Positions 53,720-61,760 of a stretch of DNA of 64,000 nucleotides are shown here, one piece after another. The stretch's first letter is position 1. Every line of letters starts with the position of its first letter. Under the pieces are notes generated by a model. The model made no database searches and was not told the DNA's origin. It saw only the letters and a program-made list of their open reading frames with translations. Made by a program: the position numbers and the translations under genes. The stretch lies in the NCBI RefSeq assembly GCF_003043945.1, contig NZ_PYXG01000001.1:1178001-1242000 (forward strand), read 5' to 3'. This DNA is from Prevotella sp. oral taxon 376 (GTDB lineage Bacteria > Bacteroidota > Bacteroidia > Bacteroidales > Bacteroidaceae).

Positions 53720-54618
53720 AAAAACTGTTTTTTGCCGCATTGCTTTTTGTGTGCGCGTTGGCCGCAGGTGCCCAGGAGCACCCGGAAGACATGGATGCCA
53801 AGTATGCCGCCGACCTCCTGAAGCCGGGAACGGAGGCACCAGACTTCGTCGTGGACTCTGTTAGGAATCGTTCGCTGAGCTACTATCGGGGCGCCTATGT
53901 GGTGCTCGACTTCTGGGCTTCGTGGTGTCCCGACTGCAGGAAAGACATTCCCAAGGTGAAGGAGATAGACTCTCTCTACTGGAACAAGGTGGCTGTCATC
54001 GGCATTTCTTTTGACACCAACAAGGACTCCTGGCAGCAGTGCATCAAGAAAAACAAGATGTATTGGCTGCAATACAGCGAGCTCAAGAAGTGGAAAAAGG
54101 AGACGGAAGTAGACCGGAAGTATCATGTCAACTGGATTCCTACGATGTATCTCATCGACCCGGAGGGCAGGATAGTGCTTGGAACCGTCATGGTGGAGAA
54201 GATGAAAGCCAAGCTCGAGGAGCTCGACAAGGCCGGAAAGCTGAAGCAGATACTCTTCTATCCCACCTATAAATGCGGCGTCCAAGGCATCGTAAAGTAT
54301 TTGTCCGACCATCTTAAATACCCCAAGAAGGCTCAGAAAATGGGGGTTACGGCAAAGCTGATGATGAGTTTCTGGGTGGCGGAAGACGGTTCAGTAGAGG
54401 ATGTCCAGACAGATTCCTGCAAGATAACGGGATGTGATGATGTCAATTTCGCCAAACTGCCTGCCGACGAACAGGCACGACTGAAAGAACAGTTTACCGT
54501 CCTTTTCGAGAACGAGGGCAAGCGAGTGGTGTCCAAAATGCACGACTGGACCCCCGGAATGTATATCGGAAGGAAGGAGCGCGTGAAGTTCCATCTGCCC
54601 ATTACCTTCCGGTTTTGA
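53716..54618 (+). CDS. Exported thioredoxin (TlpA-like) fused to a TonB C-terminal-like domain
   Basis: 300 residues. The signal peptide (KLFFAALLFVCALAAGAQ) is followed by a TlpA/AhpC-TSA thioredoxin at ~40-180, with active site CPDC at 71-74 and cis-Pro loop NWIPTMYLIDPEG. Residues ~195-300 (IVKYLSDHLKYPKKAQKMGV, MMSFWVAEDGSVEDVQ, MHDWTPGMYIGRKERV, HLPITFRF) match the TonB_C fold that in Bacteroidetes also occurs in receptor and peptidase proteins. A thioredoxin carrying TonB_C is uncommon. Directly coupled to the ABC exporter. It may reduce disulfides of an outer-membrane or periplasmic partner recruited through TonB_C; this is inference. Confidence 0.8.
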   Translation: MKKLFFAALLFVCALAAGAQEHPEDMDAKYAADLLKPGTEAPDFVVDSVRNRSLSYYRGAYVVLDFWASWCPDCRKDIPKVKEIDSLYWNKVAVIGISFDTNKDSWQQCIKKNKMYWLQYSELKKWKKETEVDRKYHVNWIPTMYLIDPEGRIVLGTVMVEKMKAKLEELDKAGKLKQILFYPTYKCGVQGIVKYLSDHLKYPKKAQKMGVTAKLMMSFWVAEDGSVEDVQTDSCKITGCDDVNFAKLPADEQARLKEQFTVLFENEGKRVVSKMHDWTPGMYIGRKERVKFHLPITFRF

Positions 54619-54671
54619 GAAAAAACAGAGCTGTTCTGCAACTAAATCGATGCACATTGCGTCTATAGAGT

Positions 54672-55394
54672 ATGATGATTCATTTGAAAGATATCAACAA
54701 GACCTATTTCGGAGCCCAGCCTCTGCATGTATTGAAGGGCATCAGCCTGGATATTGAGGAGGGCGAGTTTGTCTCCATCATGGGAGCTTCGGGCTCCGGG
54801 AAGTCCACCTTATTAAATATATTAGGTATCCTCGACAATTATGATAGCGGGGAATATACGCTGGCGGGAACGCTTATCAAAGACCTTTCCGAACGCCGTG
54901 CGGCGGAGTATCGCAATCGAATGATAGGCTTTATATTCCAGAGCTTCAACCTGATAGGCTTCAAAACGGCGGTGGAAAATGTAGAGTTGCCACTCTTCTA
55001 TCAGGGTGTGAGTCGCAAGAAGCGTCGTCAACTGGCCATGGAATATCTGGAAAAGCTGGGGCTTCTGCAATGGGCCGGGCATTATCCCAACGAGATGAGC
55101 GGCGGACAGAAGCAGCGCGTTGCCATTGCGCGTGCCCTCATCACCCAGCCGAAGATTATCCTTGCGGATGAGCCGACGGGTGCCTTGGACTCGAAGACGA
55201 GCATGGAAGTGATGGAGCTTCTCAAGCAGTTGCACGAGGAGGAGCGCAAGACCATCGTCGTGGTAACCCATGAGAGCGGCGTCGCCAACGAGACCGACAA
55301 GATCATTCACATAAAGGACGGTCTGATAGGAAACATCGATATCAACACCGAACATAGGTCCAGTCCCTTCGGAGTGAATGGAGTCATGAAATGA
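54672..55394 (+). CDS. MacB/LolD-type ABC transporter ATP-binding protein
   Basis: 240 residues, an intact ATPase: Walker [13 protein letters not shown] at about 40-51, Q-loop FIFQSFNLI, signature [15 protein letters not shown], Walker [16 protein letters not shown], and switch His in VVVTHES. The sequence is of the MacB/LolD/FtsE type that partners four-helix permeases with large periplasmic domains. Begins a four-gene unit with two permeases and an adaptor. A short C-terminal extension ([11 protein letters not shown]) follows the domain. Confidence 0.93.
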   Translation: MMIHLKDINKTYFGAQPLHVLKGISLDIEEGEFVSIMGASGSGKSTLLNILGILDNYDSGEYTLAGTLIKDLSERRAAEYRNRMIGFIFQSFNLIGFKTAVENVELPLFYQGVSRKKRRQLAMEYLEKLGLLQWAGHYPNEMSGGQKQRVAIARALITQPKIILADEPTGALDSKTSMEVMELLKQLHEEERKTIVVVTHESGVANETDKIIHIKDGLIGNIDINTEHRSSPFGVNGVMK

Positions 55395-55448
55395 AAAAGG
55401 GCTCACGGTCTGGTGTTTACACTTCAAAAGTAGGATAAGGAGCAGGAA

Positions 55449-56708
55449 ATGAGAGACATCATCACGGAAATCTGGTCGACGGCAAAGCGCAACAAGCTGC
55501 GCACGGCACTGACGGGCTTTGCCGTGGCATGGGGCATCTTCATGCTGATATTCCTCTTGGGGGCGGGCAACGGGCTTATCAATGCCACGCAGCAGAACTC
55601 CATGAGGTATCTCAGCAACTCGATGGTTATCTTCGGCGGGCAGACTTCGAAGCCTTACAAGGGGATGAAGGAGGGTCGCTCCATCGACCTTAACGACCGC
55701 GACAAGCAACTTACCGAGCAATTGTTCAGCGAGAATGTGGAGGAGGTAGGTGCCGAACTCGACCATCCCGGGACGATCATCAGCATCGGGGAGAACTATA
55801 CCAGCGTGAATATCAGCGGTGTCTATCCCAACGACTGCGTAATCAACAAGCGGGATATGCTGTACGGCAGGTTTATCAACGACATGGATATCCAAGGCAG
55901 GAGAAAGTCGCTGGTCATCAGCGAGGATATGGCCAAGGAACTTACCAGCCGCCCCCTGTCGGGCCTGATAGGGCAGACGGCCAAGGTAGGCGACCTCGCG
56001 TTCAACATCGTAGGCATCTATCAGACCGATAAGAGCATGATGGGCACCGACGCTTTCATTTCCTTTACCACTTTCCGAACCATCTATAATAGTGGCGACA
56101 AGACGGGAAACCTTGTGTTTTCGTTTCATGGTTTGAACTCTGAGAAGGAGAATGAGGCCTTCGAAAAGCAATATCGGGCAGTGCTGAATGCCAACCATCA
56201 GGCTGCGCACGACGACGAGGAGGCCGTCTGGATATGGAACCGATTCACCCAAAACCTCCAGATGAACAAGGGGATGGGCATCATCCGCATAGCCTTGTGG
56301 ATAATCGGACTCTTCACGCTCCTTAGCGGCATCGTGGGCGTTTCTAACATTATGCTCATCACGGTGAAGGAGCGAACCCGCGAGTTCGGCGTTCGCAAGG
56401 CGATAGGAGCTAAGCCCGGGTCGATCTTGAGGCTGATTATCGTGGAGAGTGTCATCATTACCAGCTTCTTCGGATATATCGGAATGCTGCTGGGGATAGG
56501 AGCCAATGCCTACATGGATGCCACTGTCGGCCATATGAAAGTAGACTCCGGAATGTTTGAGGCCACGATGTTCGTCGACCCCACGGTCGGCCTGGATGTC
56601 TGCATAGAGGCCATGTTGGTCATGGTGATAGCGGGAACCGTTGCCGGGATCATTCCTGCCCGCAAGGCCTCGAGGATACGCCCGATAGAGGCGCTTCGTG
56701 CTGAATAG
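55449..56708 (+). CDS. MacB-type ABC permease, first of two
   Basis: 419 residues with the MacB layout: an N-terminal helix at about 20-41 (ALTGFAVAWGIFMLIFLLGAG), a ~240-residue periplasmic domain, then three helices from ~283 (IIRIALWIIGLFTLLSGIVGVSNIMLI, SVIITSFFGYIGMLLGIGAN, AMLVMVIAGTVAGIIPA). NIMLITVKERTREFGVRKAIGAK is the conserved loop that contacts the ATPase. The C-terminal ARKASRIRPIEALRAE is typical. Works with the neighbouring ATPase and adaptor in a tripartite efflux or lipoprotein-handling pump. Confidence 0.93.
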   Translation: MRDIITEIWSTAKRNKLRTALTGFAVAWGIFMLIFLLGAGNGLINATQQNSMRYLSNSMVIFGGQTSKPYKGMKEGRSIDLNDRDKQLTEQLFSENVEEVGAELDHPGTIISIGENYTSVNISGVYPNDCVINKRDMLYGRFINDMDIQGRRKSLVISEDMAKELTSRPLSGLIGQTAKVGDLAFNIVGIYQTDKSMMGTDAFISFTTFRTIYNSGDKTGNLVFSFHGLNSEKENEAFEKQYRAVLNANHQAAHDDEEAVWIWNRFTQNLQMNKGMGIIRIALWIIGLFTLLSGIVGVSNIMLITVKERTREFGVRKAIGAKPGSILRLIIVESVIITSFFGYIGMLLGIGANAYMDATVGHMKVDSGMFEATMFVDPTVGLDVCIEAMLVMVIAGTVAGIIPARKASRIRPIEALRAE

Positions 56709-56715
56709 AGGAGAA

Positions 56716-57960
56716 ATGAGAATAGATATTGATACATACAAGGAAATTCTGGACACGCTGACGCGTAATAAGTCGCGCTCGTTCCTGACGGGCTTCGGCG
56801 TGTTCTGGGGCGTCTTCATGCTCGTTGCGCTGATAGGAGGCGGCAAGGGGTTGGAGGAAATGCTCTCGAATAACTTCAAGGGGTTCGCCACCAACTCGGC
56901 CATTATCTTCGCGCAGCCCACTACCAAGCCTTACGCCGGCTTCCGCAAGGGCCGCGAATGGCAGATGACCTATCGCGATGTGGAGCGCCTGAAGAGTCAG
57001 GTGGCCGATGTGGATGTGGTTTCTCCCATGGTTTCGATGTGGCAGCGGTCGATTGTTTTCGGCGACAGGAAGGCTCTGGGCACCGTGAAAGGCCTGCTCC
57101 CGGAGTATGCGAAGGTGGAGGAACCAAGCCTGTTCTATGGCCGCTATCTCAACGACATGGACATGCTTCAGCGGCGCAAGGTGTGCGTCATAGGCAAGAA
57201 GATATACAAGACGCTCTTCCCGGGCGGCGGCGACCCGTGCGGCCAGCTGGTGCGCATCGACTCGATGTATTACAGCATCGTGGGCGTGGACTACAGTTCG
57301 GGCAACATCAGCATCAACGGAAGGGCTGAGGAGAGTGTCCTCATTCCGCTTACCCTGATGCAGCAGGCCTATAATAGGGGAGATGGAGTAGGGTTGATTA
57401 GCATTACCGGCCGGCCGGGTGTCAAGATGAGCGAGATCACTCCGCGTGTGCGGGAGGTGATAGCACGGGCTCACAAGGTGGATCCTACCGACGAGAAGGC
57501 GGTTACGATATATAATACGGAGGTGATGTTCGGCATGGTCGACAGTCTCTTCACGGGTGTAAACTTCCTCATCTGGCTGGTAGGCATAGGCACGCTGCTG
57601 GCCGGAGCCATCGGAGTTTCCAACATAATGATGGTAACCGTGCGGGAACGAACCACCGAAATCGGTATCCGCCGGGCCATCGGGGCTACTCCCAGAACCA
57701 TCCTCTCGCAGATTATCTCGGAGAGCATCGCGCTCACGGCCGTTGCCGGAATGAGCGGAGTGCTCTTCGCCGTGCTGATATTGCAACTGCTGGAGCTGGG
57801 CAACACCACCGACGGAATTATCGAGGCCCACTTCCAGATAAGCTTCTGGACGGCCGTGGGAGCCGTGGCGCTCCTCAGCGTCCTCGGTGTTCTTGCCGGG
57901 CTGGCACCGGCGGTAAGGGCCATGAGCATCAAGCCCGTGGACGCCATGCGTGATGAATAG
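56716..57960 (+). CDS. MacB-type ABC permease, second of two
   Basis: 414 residues from ATG 56716, which has a purine-rich AGAGGAGAA just before it. A GTG at 56698 would overlap the upstream gene by 11 bases and is less likely. The fold matches the first permease: helix 1 at about 18-40 (FLTGFGVFWGVFMLVALIGG), a periplasmic domain, then three C-terminal helices with NIMMVTVRERTTEIGIRRAIGAT. The two permeases probably form a heterodimer around the single ATPase gene. Differences are concentrated in the periplasmic part, as expected for a specialised heterodimer. Confidence 0.92.
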   Translation: MRIDIDTYKEILDTLTRNKSRSFLTGFGVFWGVFMLVALIGGGKGLEEMLSNNFKGFATNSAIIFAQPTTKPYAGFRKGREWQMTYRDVERLKSQVADVDVVSPMVSMWQRSIVFGDRKALGTVKGLLPEYAKVEEPSLFYGRYLNDMDMLQRRKVCVIGKKIYKTLFPGGGDPCGQLVRIDSMYYSIVGVDYSSGNISINGRAEESVLIPLTLMQQAYNRGDGVGLISITGRPGVKMSEITPRVREVIARAHKVDPTDEKAVTIYNTEVMFGMVDSLFTGVNFLIWLVGIGTLLAGAIGVSNIMMVTVRERTTEIGIRRAIGATPRTILSQIISESIALTAVAGMSGVLFAVLILQLLELGNTTDGIIEAHFQISFWTAVGAVALLSVLGVLAGLAPAVRAMSIKPVDAMRDE

Positions 57961-57976
57961 AAAATAAGAACGAAAT

Positions 57977-59089
57977 ATGAAGAAGTACATTAAATTCATT
58001 GTTGCAGGACTCATAGTCCTTGTCTTTATCCTGACATTCATCTTTCTGTGGGTGAAATCACGGCCGCAGCCCGTGGTTTATGATGAGTTCACGCCCAAGG
58101 TGATGGACCTCAAGAAGACCACGGTGGTAACCGGAAAGATCGAGCCTCGTAACGAAGTGAATGTGAAACCGCAGATTTCCGGCATCATTACGGAACTCCT
58201 GAAGGAGGCCGGACAGTCCATTCAGGCCGGCGAGGTGATAGCCAAGGTGAAGGTGATACCCGACATGGGGCAGCTGAGTAATGCTCAGGCTCGCCTCCGA
58301 CTGGCCCAGATCAACCTCAAGCAGGCGCAGGTGGACTATGCCCGCGAGAAGCAGCTCTTCGACAAGGGGCTTGTGTCGGCCGACGAATACGACAAGATTC
58401 ACCAGACCTACAAGCAGGCCAAGGAGGAGCTGGCGGCAGCAGACGACAACCTGCAGGTGGTGCGCGACGGTGTCTCCAAGAGCAATGCCAGCACCAGCAG
58501 CACGCTCGTGCGCTCCACGGTGAGTGGTCTCATCCTCGACATTCCCGTCAAGGTGGGCAACACGGTCATCCTTTCCAACACCTTTAACGATGGAACCACC
58601 ATCGCAAGCGTGGCTAACATGAGCGACCTTATTTTCCGCGGCAACATCGACGAGACGGAGGTGGGGCAGCTCGTAACGGGCATGCCCATGAAGATTACCA
58701 TCGGTGCGCTGCAGGACGAGCACATGCAGGCCTCGTTGGAGTATATCTCGCCCAAGGCCGTGGAGAACAACGGAGCCAACCAGTTTGAGATAAAGGCGGC
58801 CGTCACGAATCCCTCGGCCTCTATCCGGAGCGGCTACAGTGCCAATGCCGAGATAGTGCTGGCGCACGCGGAAAAGGTGCTCACCATTCCGGAAAGCGCC
58901 GTCGAGTTTCAGGGAAACGATACCTATGTGAACATCGTGAAAGGCTCCGGAGAGAAGAAGACCTATGAGCGGCGCAAGGTCGTAACAGGTCTTTCCGACG
59001 GCATTAACATCCAGATTAAGAGCGGACTGAAGGCCACGGAGAAGGTGCGCGGCCCGAAAGTGGTGGCCGGCATCGATGGTGAAGACTAA
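57977..59089 (+). CDS. Periplasmic adaptor (membrane-fusion) protein, MacA/HlyD-like
   Basis: 370 residues. A single N-terminal helix (4-28) anchors it in the inner membrane. VNVKPQISGIITELLKEAGQSIQAGEVIAKV is the lipoyl-like half, repeated after the hairpin as SGLILDIPVKVGNTVIL. A coiled coil of ~90 residues (LSNAQARLRLAQINLKQAQ, YKQAKEELAAADDNL) joins them, with QLFDKGLVSADEYDKI. The beta-barrel and membrane-proximal domains close the protein. Fourth gene of the efflux unit; a TolC-type outer-membrane factor is not in the unit and must be elsewhere. Confidence 0.92.
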   Translation: MKKYIKFIVAGLIVLVFILTFIFLWVKSRPQPVVYDEFTPKVMDLKKTTVVTGKIEPRNEVNVKPQISGIITELLKEAGQSIQAGEVIAKVKVIPDMGQLSNAQARLRLAQINLKQAQVDYAREKQLFDKGLVSADEYDKIHQTYKQAKEELAAADDNLQVVRDGVSKSNASTSSTLVRSTVSGLILDIPVKVGNTVILSNTFNDGTTIASVANMSDLIFRGNIDETEVGQLVTGMPMKITIGALQDEHMQASLEYISPKAVENNGANQFEIKAAVTNPSASIRSGYSANAEIVLAHAEKVLTIPESAVEFQGNDTYVNIVKGSGEKKTYERRKVVTGLSDGINIQIKSGLKATEKVRGPKVVAGIDGED

Positions 59090-59152
59090 GGTTGCTTCCT
59101 CGCATCCGGGCGAGACGGGGATGCAAGGAGAGTGAAAGGCCGTCTCCCATCT

Positions 59153-59217
59153 GACAAGATCGGCGATTTCGTGCCACGATTTCGCCGATTTCGTCGTTCA
59201 ATCTCGCCGGTTTCGTA
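59153..59217 (+). repeat. Dispersed intergenic repeat, copy 5
   Basis: GACAAGATCGGCGATTTCG and two more ~22-base units follow a GGCCGTCTCCCAT flank. It lies between the convergent adaptor gene and pdxT. Confidence 0.88.
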
Positions 59218-59245
59218 AATCATGAGGCGGCAGGAAGAAAAAGCG

Positions 59246-59278
59246 GAAGCCGCGTCCCTCGCATGGGGACGCGGCTTC
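59246..59278 (-). terminator. Terminator after pdxT
   Basis: GAAGCCGCGTCCC pairs with GGGACGCGGCTTC across TCGCATG. On the minus strand GCTTTTTCTTCC follows. A strong hairpin just after the pdxT stop. Confidence 0.85.
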
Positions 59279-59305
59279 TGGTATAGCCCGAGAAATCCCG
59301 GTGCT

Positions 59306-59926
59306 CTATCTCTCTTTCTTTTCTGCGGACGGCAGAGAGGATTCCGCAATCATTTTCAGGAAATATCGGTGCACCCGTGTGTCGCTCTCCAGTTCGGGAT
59401 GAAACGCCGTTGCGAGCTGCACGCCTTGCCTTGCCGCCACGACATGGCCGTCCACGGTGGCCAGGGTCTTGCATTCCGTGCCTTCCACCTTGTTTATATA
59501 GGGGGCACGGATGAAAGTCATGGGGATGTCGGAGCCGACATCCTCGACGGCGGCCACCGTCGTGAAGCTGCCCAGCTGGCGGCCATAGGCATTGCGGCAG
59601 ACCTCCATGTCCATGGTGGCGATGCGCCGGGAGTCTTCTCCCTCCACTCTCTTGGCTAAGAGAATCAGCCCTGCGCAGGTGCCGAACACGGGCAGTCCGC
59701 GCCGTATCTCCTCGCGGATGGGTTCCAAGAGACCGAGTTCCCGGAGCAGTTTCAGCTGCGTGGTGCTCTCGCCGCCGGGTATGACGAGCCCGTCCTTAGG
59801 CTGCCTGAAGTCTGCCGGCTGGCGAATCTCGAAGACCTCGGCACCTATCTTCCGGAGCATTTTCTCATGTTCTATAAAGGCCCCTTGCAGGGCGAGGACG
59901 CCGATCACAGGATTCATCAAGCCCAT
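59306..59926 (-). CDS. pdxT: PLP synthase glutaminase subunit
   Basis: 206 residues. VIGVLALQGAFIEHEKML opens the glutaminase fold. GLVIPGGESTTQLKLL, FGTCAGLILLAK with the catalytic Cys (~82) and TAFHPELESD with the His/Glu pair complete the triad. PdxT releases ammonia from glutamine and passes it to PdxS. The ATG directly follows the pdxS stop (TAG-ATG), a tightly coupled pair. Last gene of the unit. Confidence 0.96.
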   Translation of the reverse strand: MGLMNPVIGVLALQGAFIEHEKMLRKIGAEVFEIRQPADFRQPKDGLVIPGGESTTQLKLLRELGLLEPIREEIRRGLPVFGTCAGLILLAKRVEGEDSRRIATMDMEVCRNAYGRQLGSFTTVAAVEDVGSDIPMTFIRAPYINKVEGTECKTLATVDGHVVAARQGVQLATAFHPELESDTRVHRYFLKMIAESSLPSAEKKER

Positions 59927-60802
59927 CTACTTGCCTCTTTCTGCCATGAGCAACTGAATTTCCTGCTCGTTGATGCCCACCATTGCCTCGCCTAAATCCT
60001 CGCTCAACTCGGCCAACATCTTAGGATTGTTGAAGTTGGTAACGGCTTTCACGATGGCCTCGGCACGCTTGGCGGGATTCCCGCTCTTGAAGATTCCCGA
60101 GCCCACGAACACTCCCTCCGCGCCCAACTGCATCATGAGGGCGGCGTCGGCAGGGGTGGCAATGCCTCCGGCGGCGAAGTTCACCACCGGCAGCTTGCCG
60201 TTGTCGTGTACATATTTGGCAAGCTCATAGGGCACTTGCAGTTGCTTGGCGGCCTCGAAGAGCTCGTCCTCTGCCATGGCTGTCAGCCGCCTGATTTCGG
60301 CCTGCATGCGGCGCATATGGCTCACGGCCTGCACCACATCGCCCGTCCCGGGTTCGCCTTTCGTGCGAATCATGGTGGCTCCCTCGGCTATCCGGCGCAG
60401 TGCTTCGCCCAGGTTTTTGGCGCCGCAGACAAAGGGCACATCGAACTTCGTCTTGTCGATATGGTGGATATTGTCTGCCGGCGAGAGCACCTCGCTCTCG
60501 TCGACATAGTCTATTTCAATGGCCTGCAGTATCTGCGCTTCGGCAAAATGGCCGATGCGGCACTTGGCCATGACGGGAATGCTCACGGCTTGCTGTATGC
60601 CCTTGATCATCTTCGGGTCGCTCATGCGCGACACTCCGCCCGCTGCCCGGATGTCGGCAGGTATCCGCTCGAGTGCCATGACGGCGCATGCTCCGGCCTG
60701 TTCGGCAATGCGAGCCTGTTCGGGAGTGGTTACATCCATGATGACACCGCCCTTCAGCATCTGGGCGAGGTTGCGGTTCAGTTCTTGTCTTGTTAGTTCC
60801 AT
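59927..60802 (-). CDS. pdxS: PLP synthase synthase subunit
   Basis: 291 residues. [21 protein letters not shown] opens the barrel, where the Asp and first Lys (MAKCRIGH) belong to the active site. [17 protein letters not shown] is the family signature, and [21 protein letters not shown] holds the phosphate site. It makes pyridoxal 5'-phosphate from ribose 5-phosphate, glyceraldehyde 3-phosphate and ammonia. Three bases separate it from the upstream regulator-like gene. Confidence 0.97.
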   Translation of the reverse strand: MELTRQELNRNLAQMLKGGVIMDVTTPEQARIAEQAGACAVMALERIPADIRAAGGVSRMSDPKMIKGIQQAVSIPVMAKCRIGHFAEAQILQAIEIDYVDESEVLSPADNIHHIDKTKFDVPFVCGAKNLGEALRRIAEGATMIRTKGEPGTGDVVQAVSHMRRMQAEIRRLTAMAEDELFEAAKQLQVPYELAKYVHDNGKLPVVNFAAGGIATPADAALMMQLGAEGVFVGSGIFKSGNPAKRAEAIVKAVTNFNNPKMLAELSEDLGEAMVGINEQEIQLLMAERGK

Positions 60803-60805
60803 GTT

Positions 60806-61690
60806 TTATTCTTGTTTTCGATATTGACTTGGGGTGATGTCTTCCATCTTGCGGAAGAACTTCGTGAAGTGGGCTTGTGAGGAGAAGCCGTAGTCATAGG
60901 CCACCTGTTTCACGGTCTGGCCGGGTGTCAGGAGAGCTTGCTTGAGTTCTTGGATGAGCAAGGAGTCGATGATTTGCTTGGGCGAACTCTTGCCCTTGCG
61001 CTTGCACACTTGCGCCAGATATCTCGGACTCACATTCAGTCGGTCGGCATAGTAAGCCACATCGTTATTGGTGTGGATGTGCTTTTTGAGCAGCGACAGG
61101 AACTCTGAATACAGTTCCTGGCCTCTTCCCCGCAGGCCGGAGAGCCGGCTCTGGAGCGACTCCATGTAGGCTTCCGCCCTCTCCTGGGCCGTCGCCAGGC
61201 TCTCCCCCTGGCTCAGAAAGACCGCTATGGCACTGGCATAGGCGTTACCCGCCCCATGCATATTGTGGCGCTTCTCGATGACGAGACTGCAGAGAGGGAC
61301 GAGCTGCCGGCGTATCTGCGTTACCACCTCGTCGTCCATCAGGCGCTCGCCCTTGCTGGAATAGAGTATCGGGTCGTAGATGATATGCCGGGGGCGGTGC
61401 TTGGAAAGCGTGTCTGCGATGACCTGCAGGACATCCACCCGGCGCACCATGCCTATCTTCACGATCTCCGGCTGCACATCGTTGACGATGGCTTCCATCT
61501 GTCCCTGCACGATGCGGGCGGGCAGGTCGTAGAATTCCTGTATGCCTAGGGTGTTCTGCAAGGTGATGGAGGTAACGACCGAGACGGCATATCCGCCCAG
61601 TTCGGATATGGTCTTGATGTCGGCCTGTATGCCCGAGCCTCCCGTGGAGTCGGATCCCGTAATGGTTAATATGGTGTTTCCGTCTTCCAT
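60806..61690 (-). CDS. Degenerate ThiD/PdxK-like kinase domain fused to an AraC-type DNA-binding domain; likely pdx operon regulator
   Basis: 294 residues. Residues 1 to ~135 match the ribokinase-fold HMP/pyridoxal kinase family (LTITGSDSTGGSGIQADIKT, ITLQNTLGIQEFYDLPA, EIVKIGMVRRVDVLQVI). The next ~60 residues of the family, with the TPN..EA and KGGH segments that build the ATP site, are missing. The anion-hole and catalytic motif GTG(C/D) reads GAGN at 146-149, so phosphotransfer is unlikely. Residues ~195-294 are an AraC helix-turn-helix pair (VSPRYLAQVCKRKGKSSP, VAYDYGFSSQAHFTKFFRK). A B6 or HMP vitamer sensor that controls pdxST is the natural reading; the ligand is inference. It heads the operon, so autoregulation is likely. 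Confidence 0.85.
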   Translation of the reverse strand: MEDGNTILTITGSDSTGGSGIQADIKTISELGGYAVSVVTSITLQNTLGIQEFYDLPARIVQGQMEAIVNDVQPEIVKIGMVRRVDVLQVIADTLSKHRPRHIIYDPILYSSKGERLMDDEVVTQIRRQLVPLCSLVIEKRHNMHGAGNAYASAIAVFLSQGESLATAQERAEAYMESLQSRLSGLRGRGQELYSEFLSLLKKHIHTNNDVAYYADRLNVSPRYLAQVCKRKGKSSPKQIIDSLLIQELKQALLTPGQTVKQVAYDYGFSSQAHFTKFFRKMEDITPSQYRKQE

Positions 61691-61708
61691 AAACGGCTAC
61701 AAAGGAAT

Positions 61709-61739
61709 AAAAAAATATCCGGAAAACCTCAAGGATATT
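61709..61739 (-). terminator. Terminator after the GH53 gene
   Basis: Minus-strand AATATCC pairs with GGATATT across TTGAGGTTTTCC and is followed by TTTTTTA. It separates the GH53 gene from the pdx operon. Confidence 0.7.
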
Positions 61740-61760
61740 CGCCTTTTGACAAAAGAAACT

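Noticed and set aside
54822..56927. 701-codon open frame antisense to the MacB-type genes
   Set aside because: It spans an intergenic gap and two genes with intact motifs on the other strand; the protein has no recognisable features.
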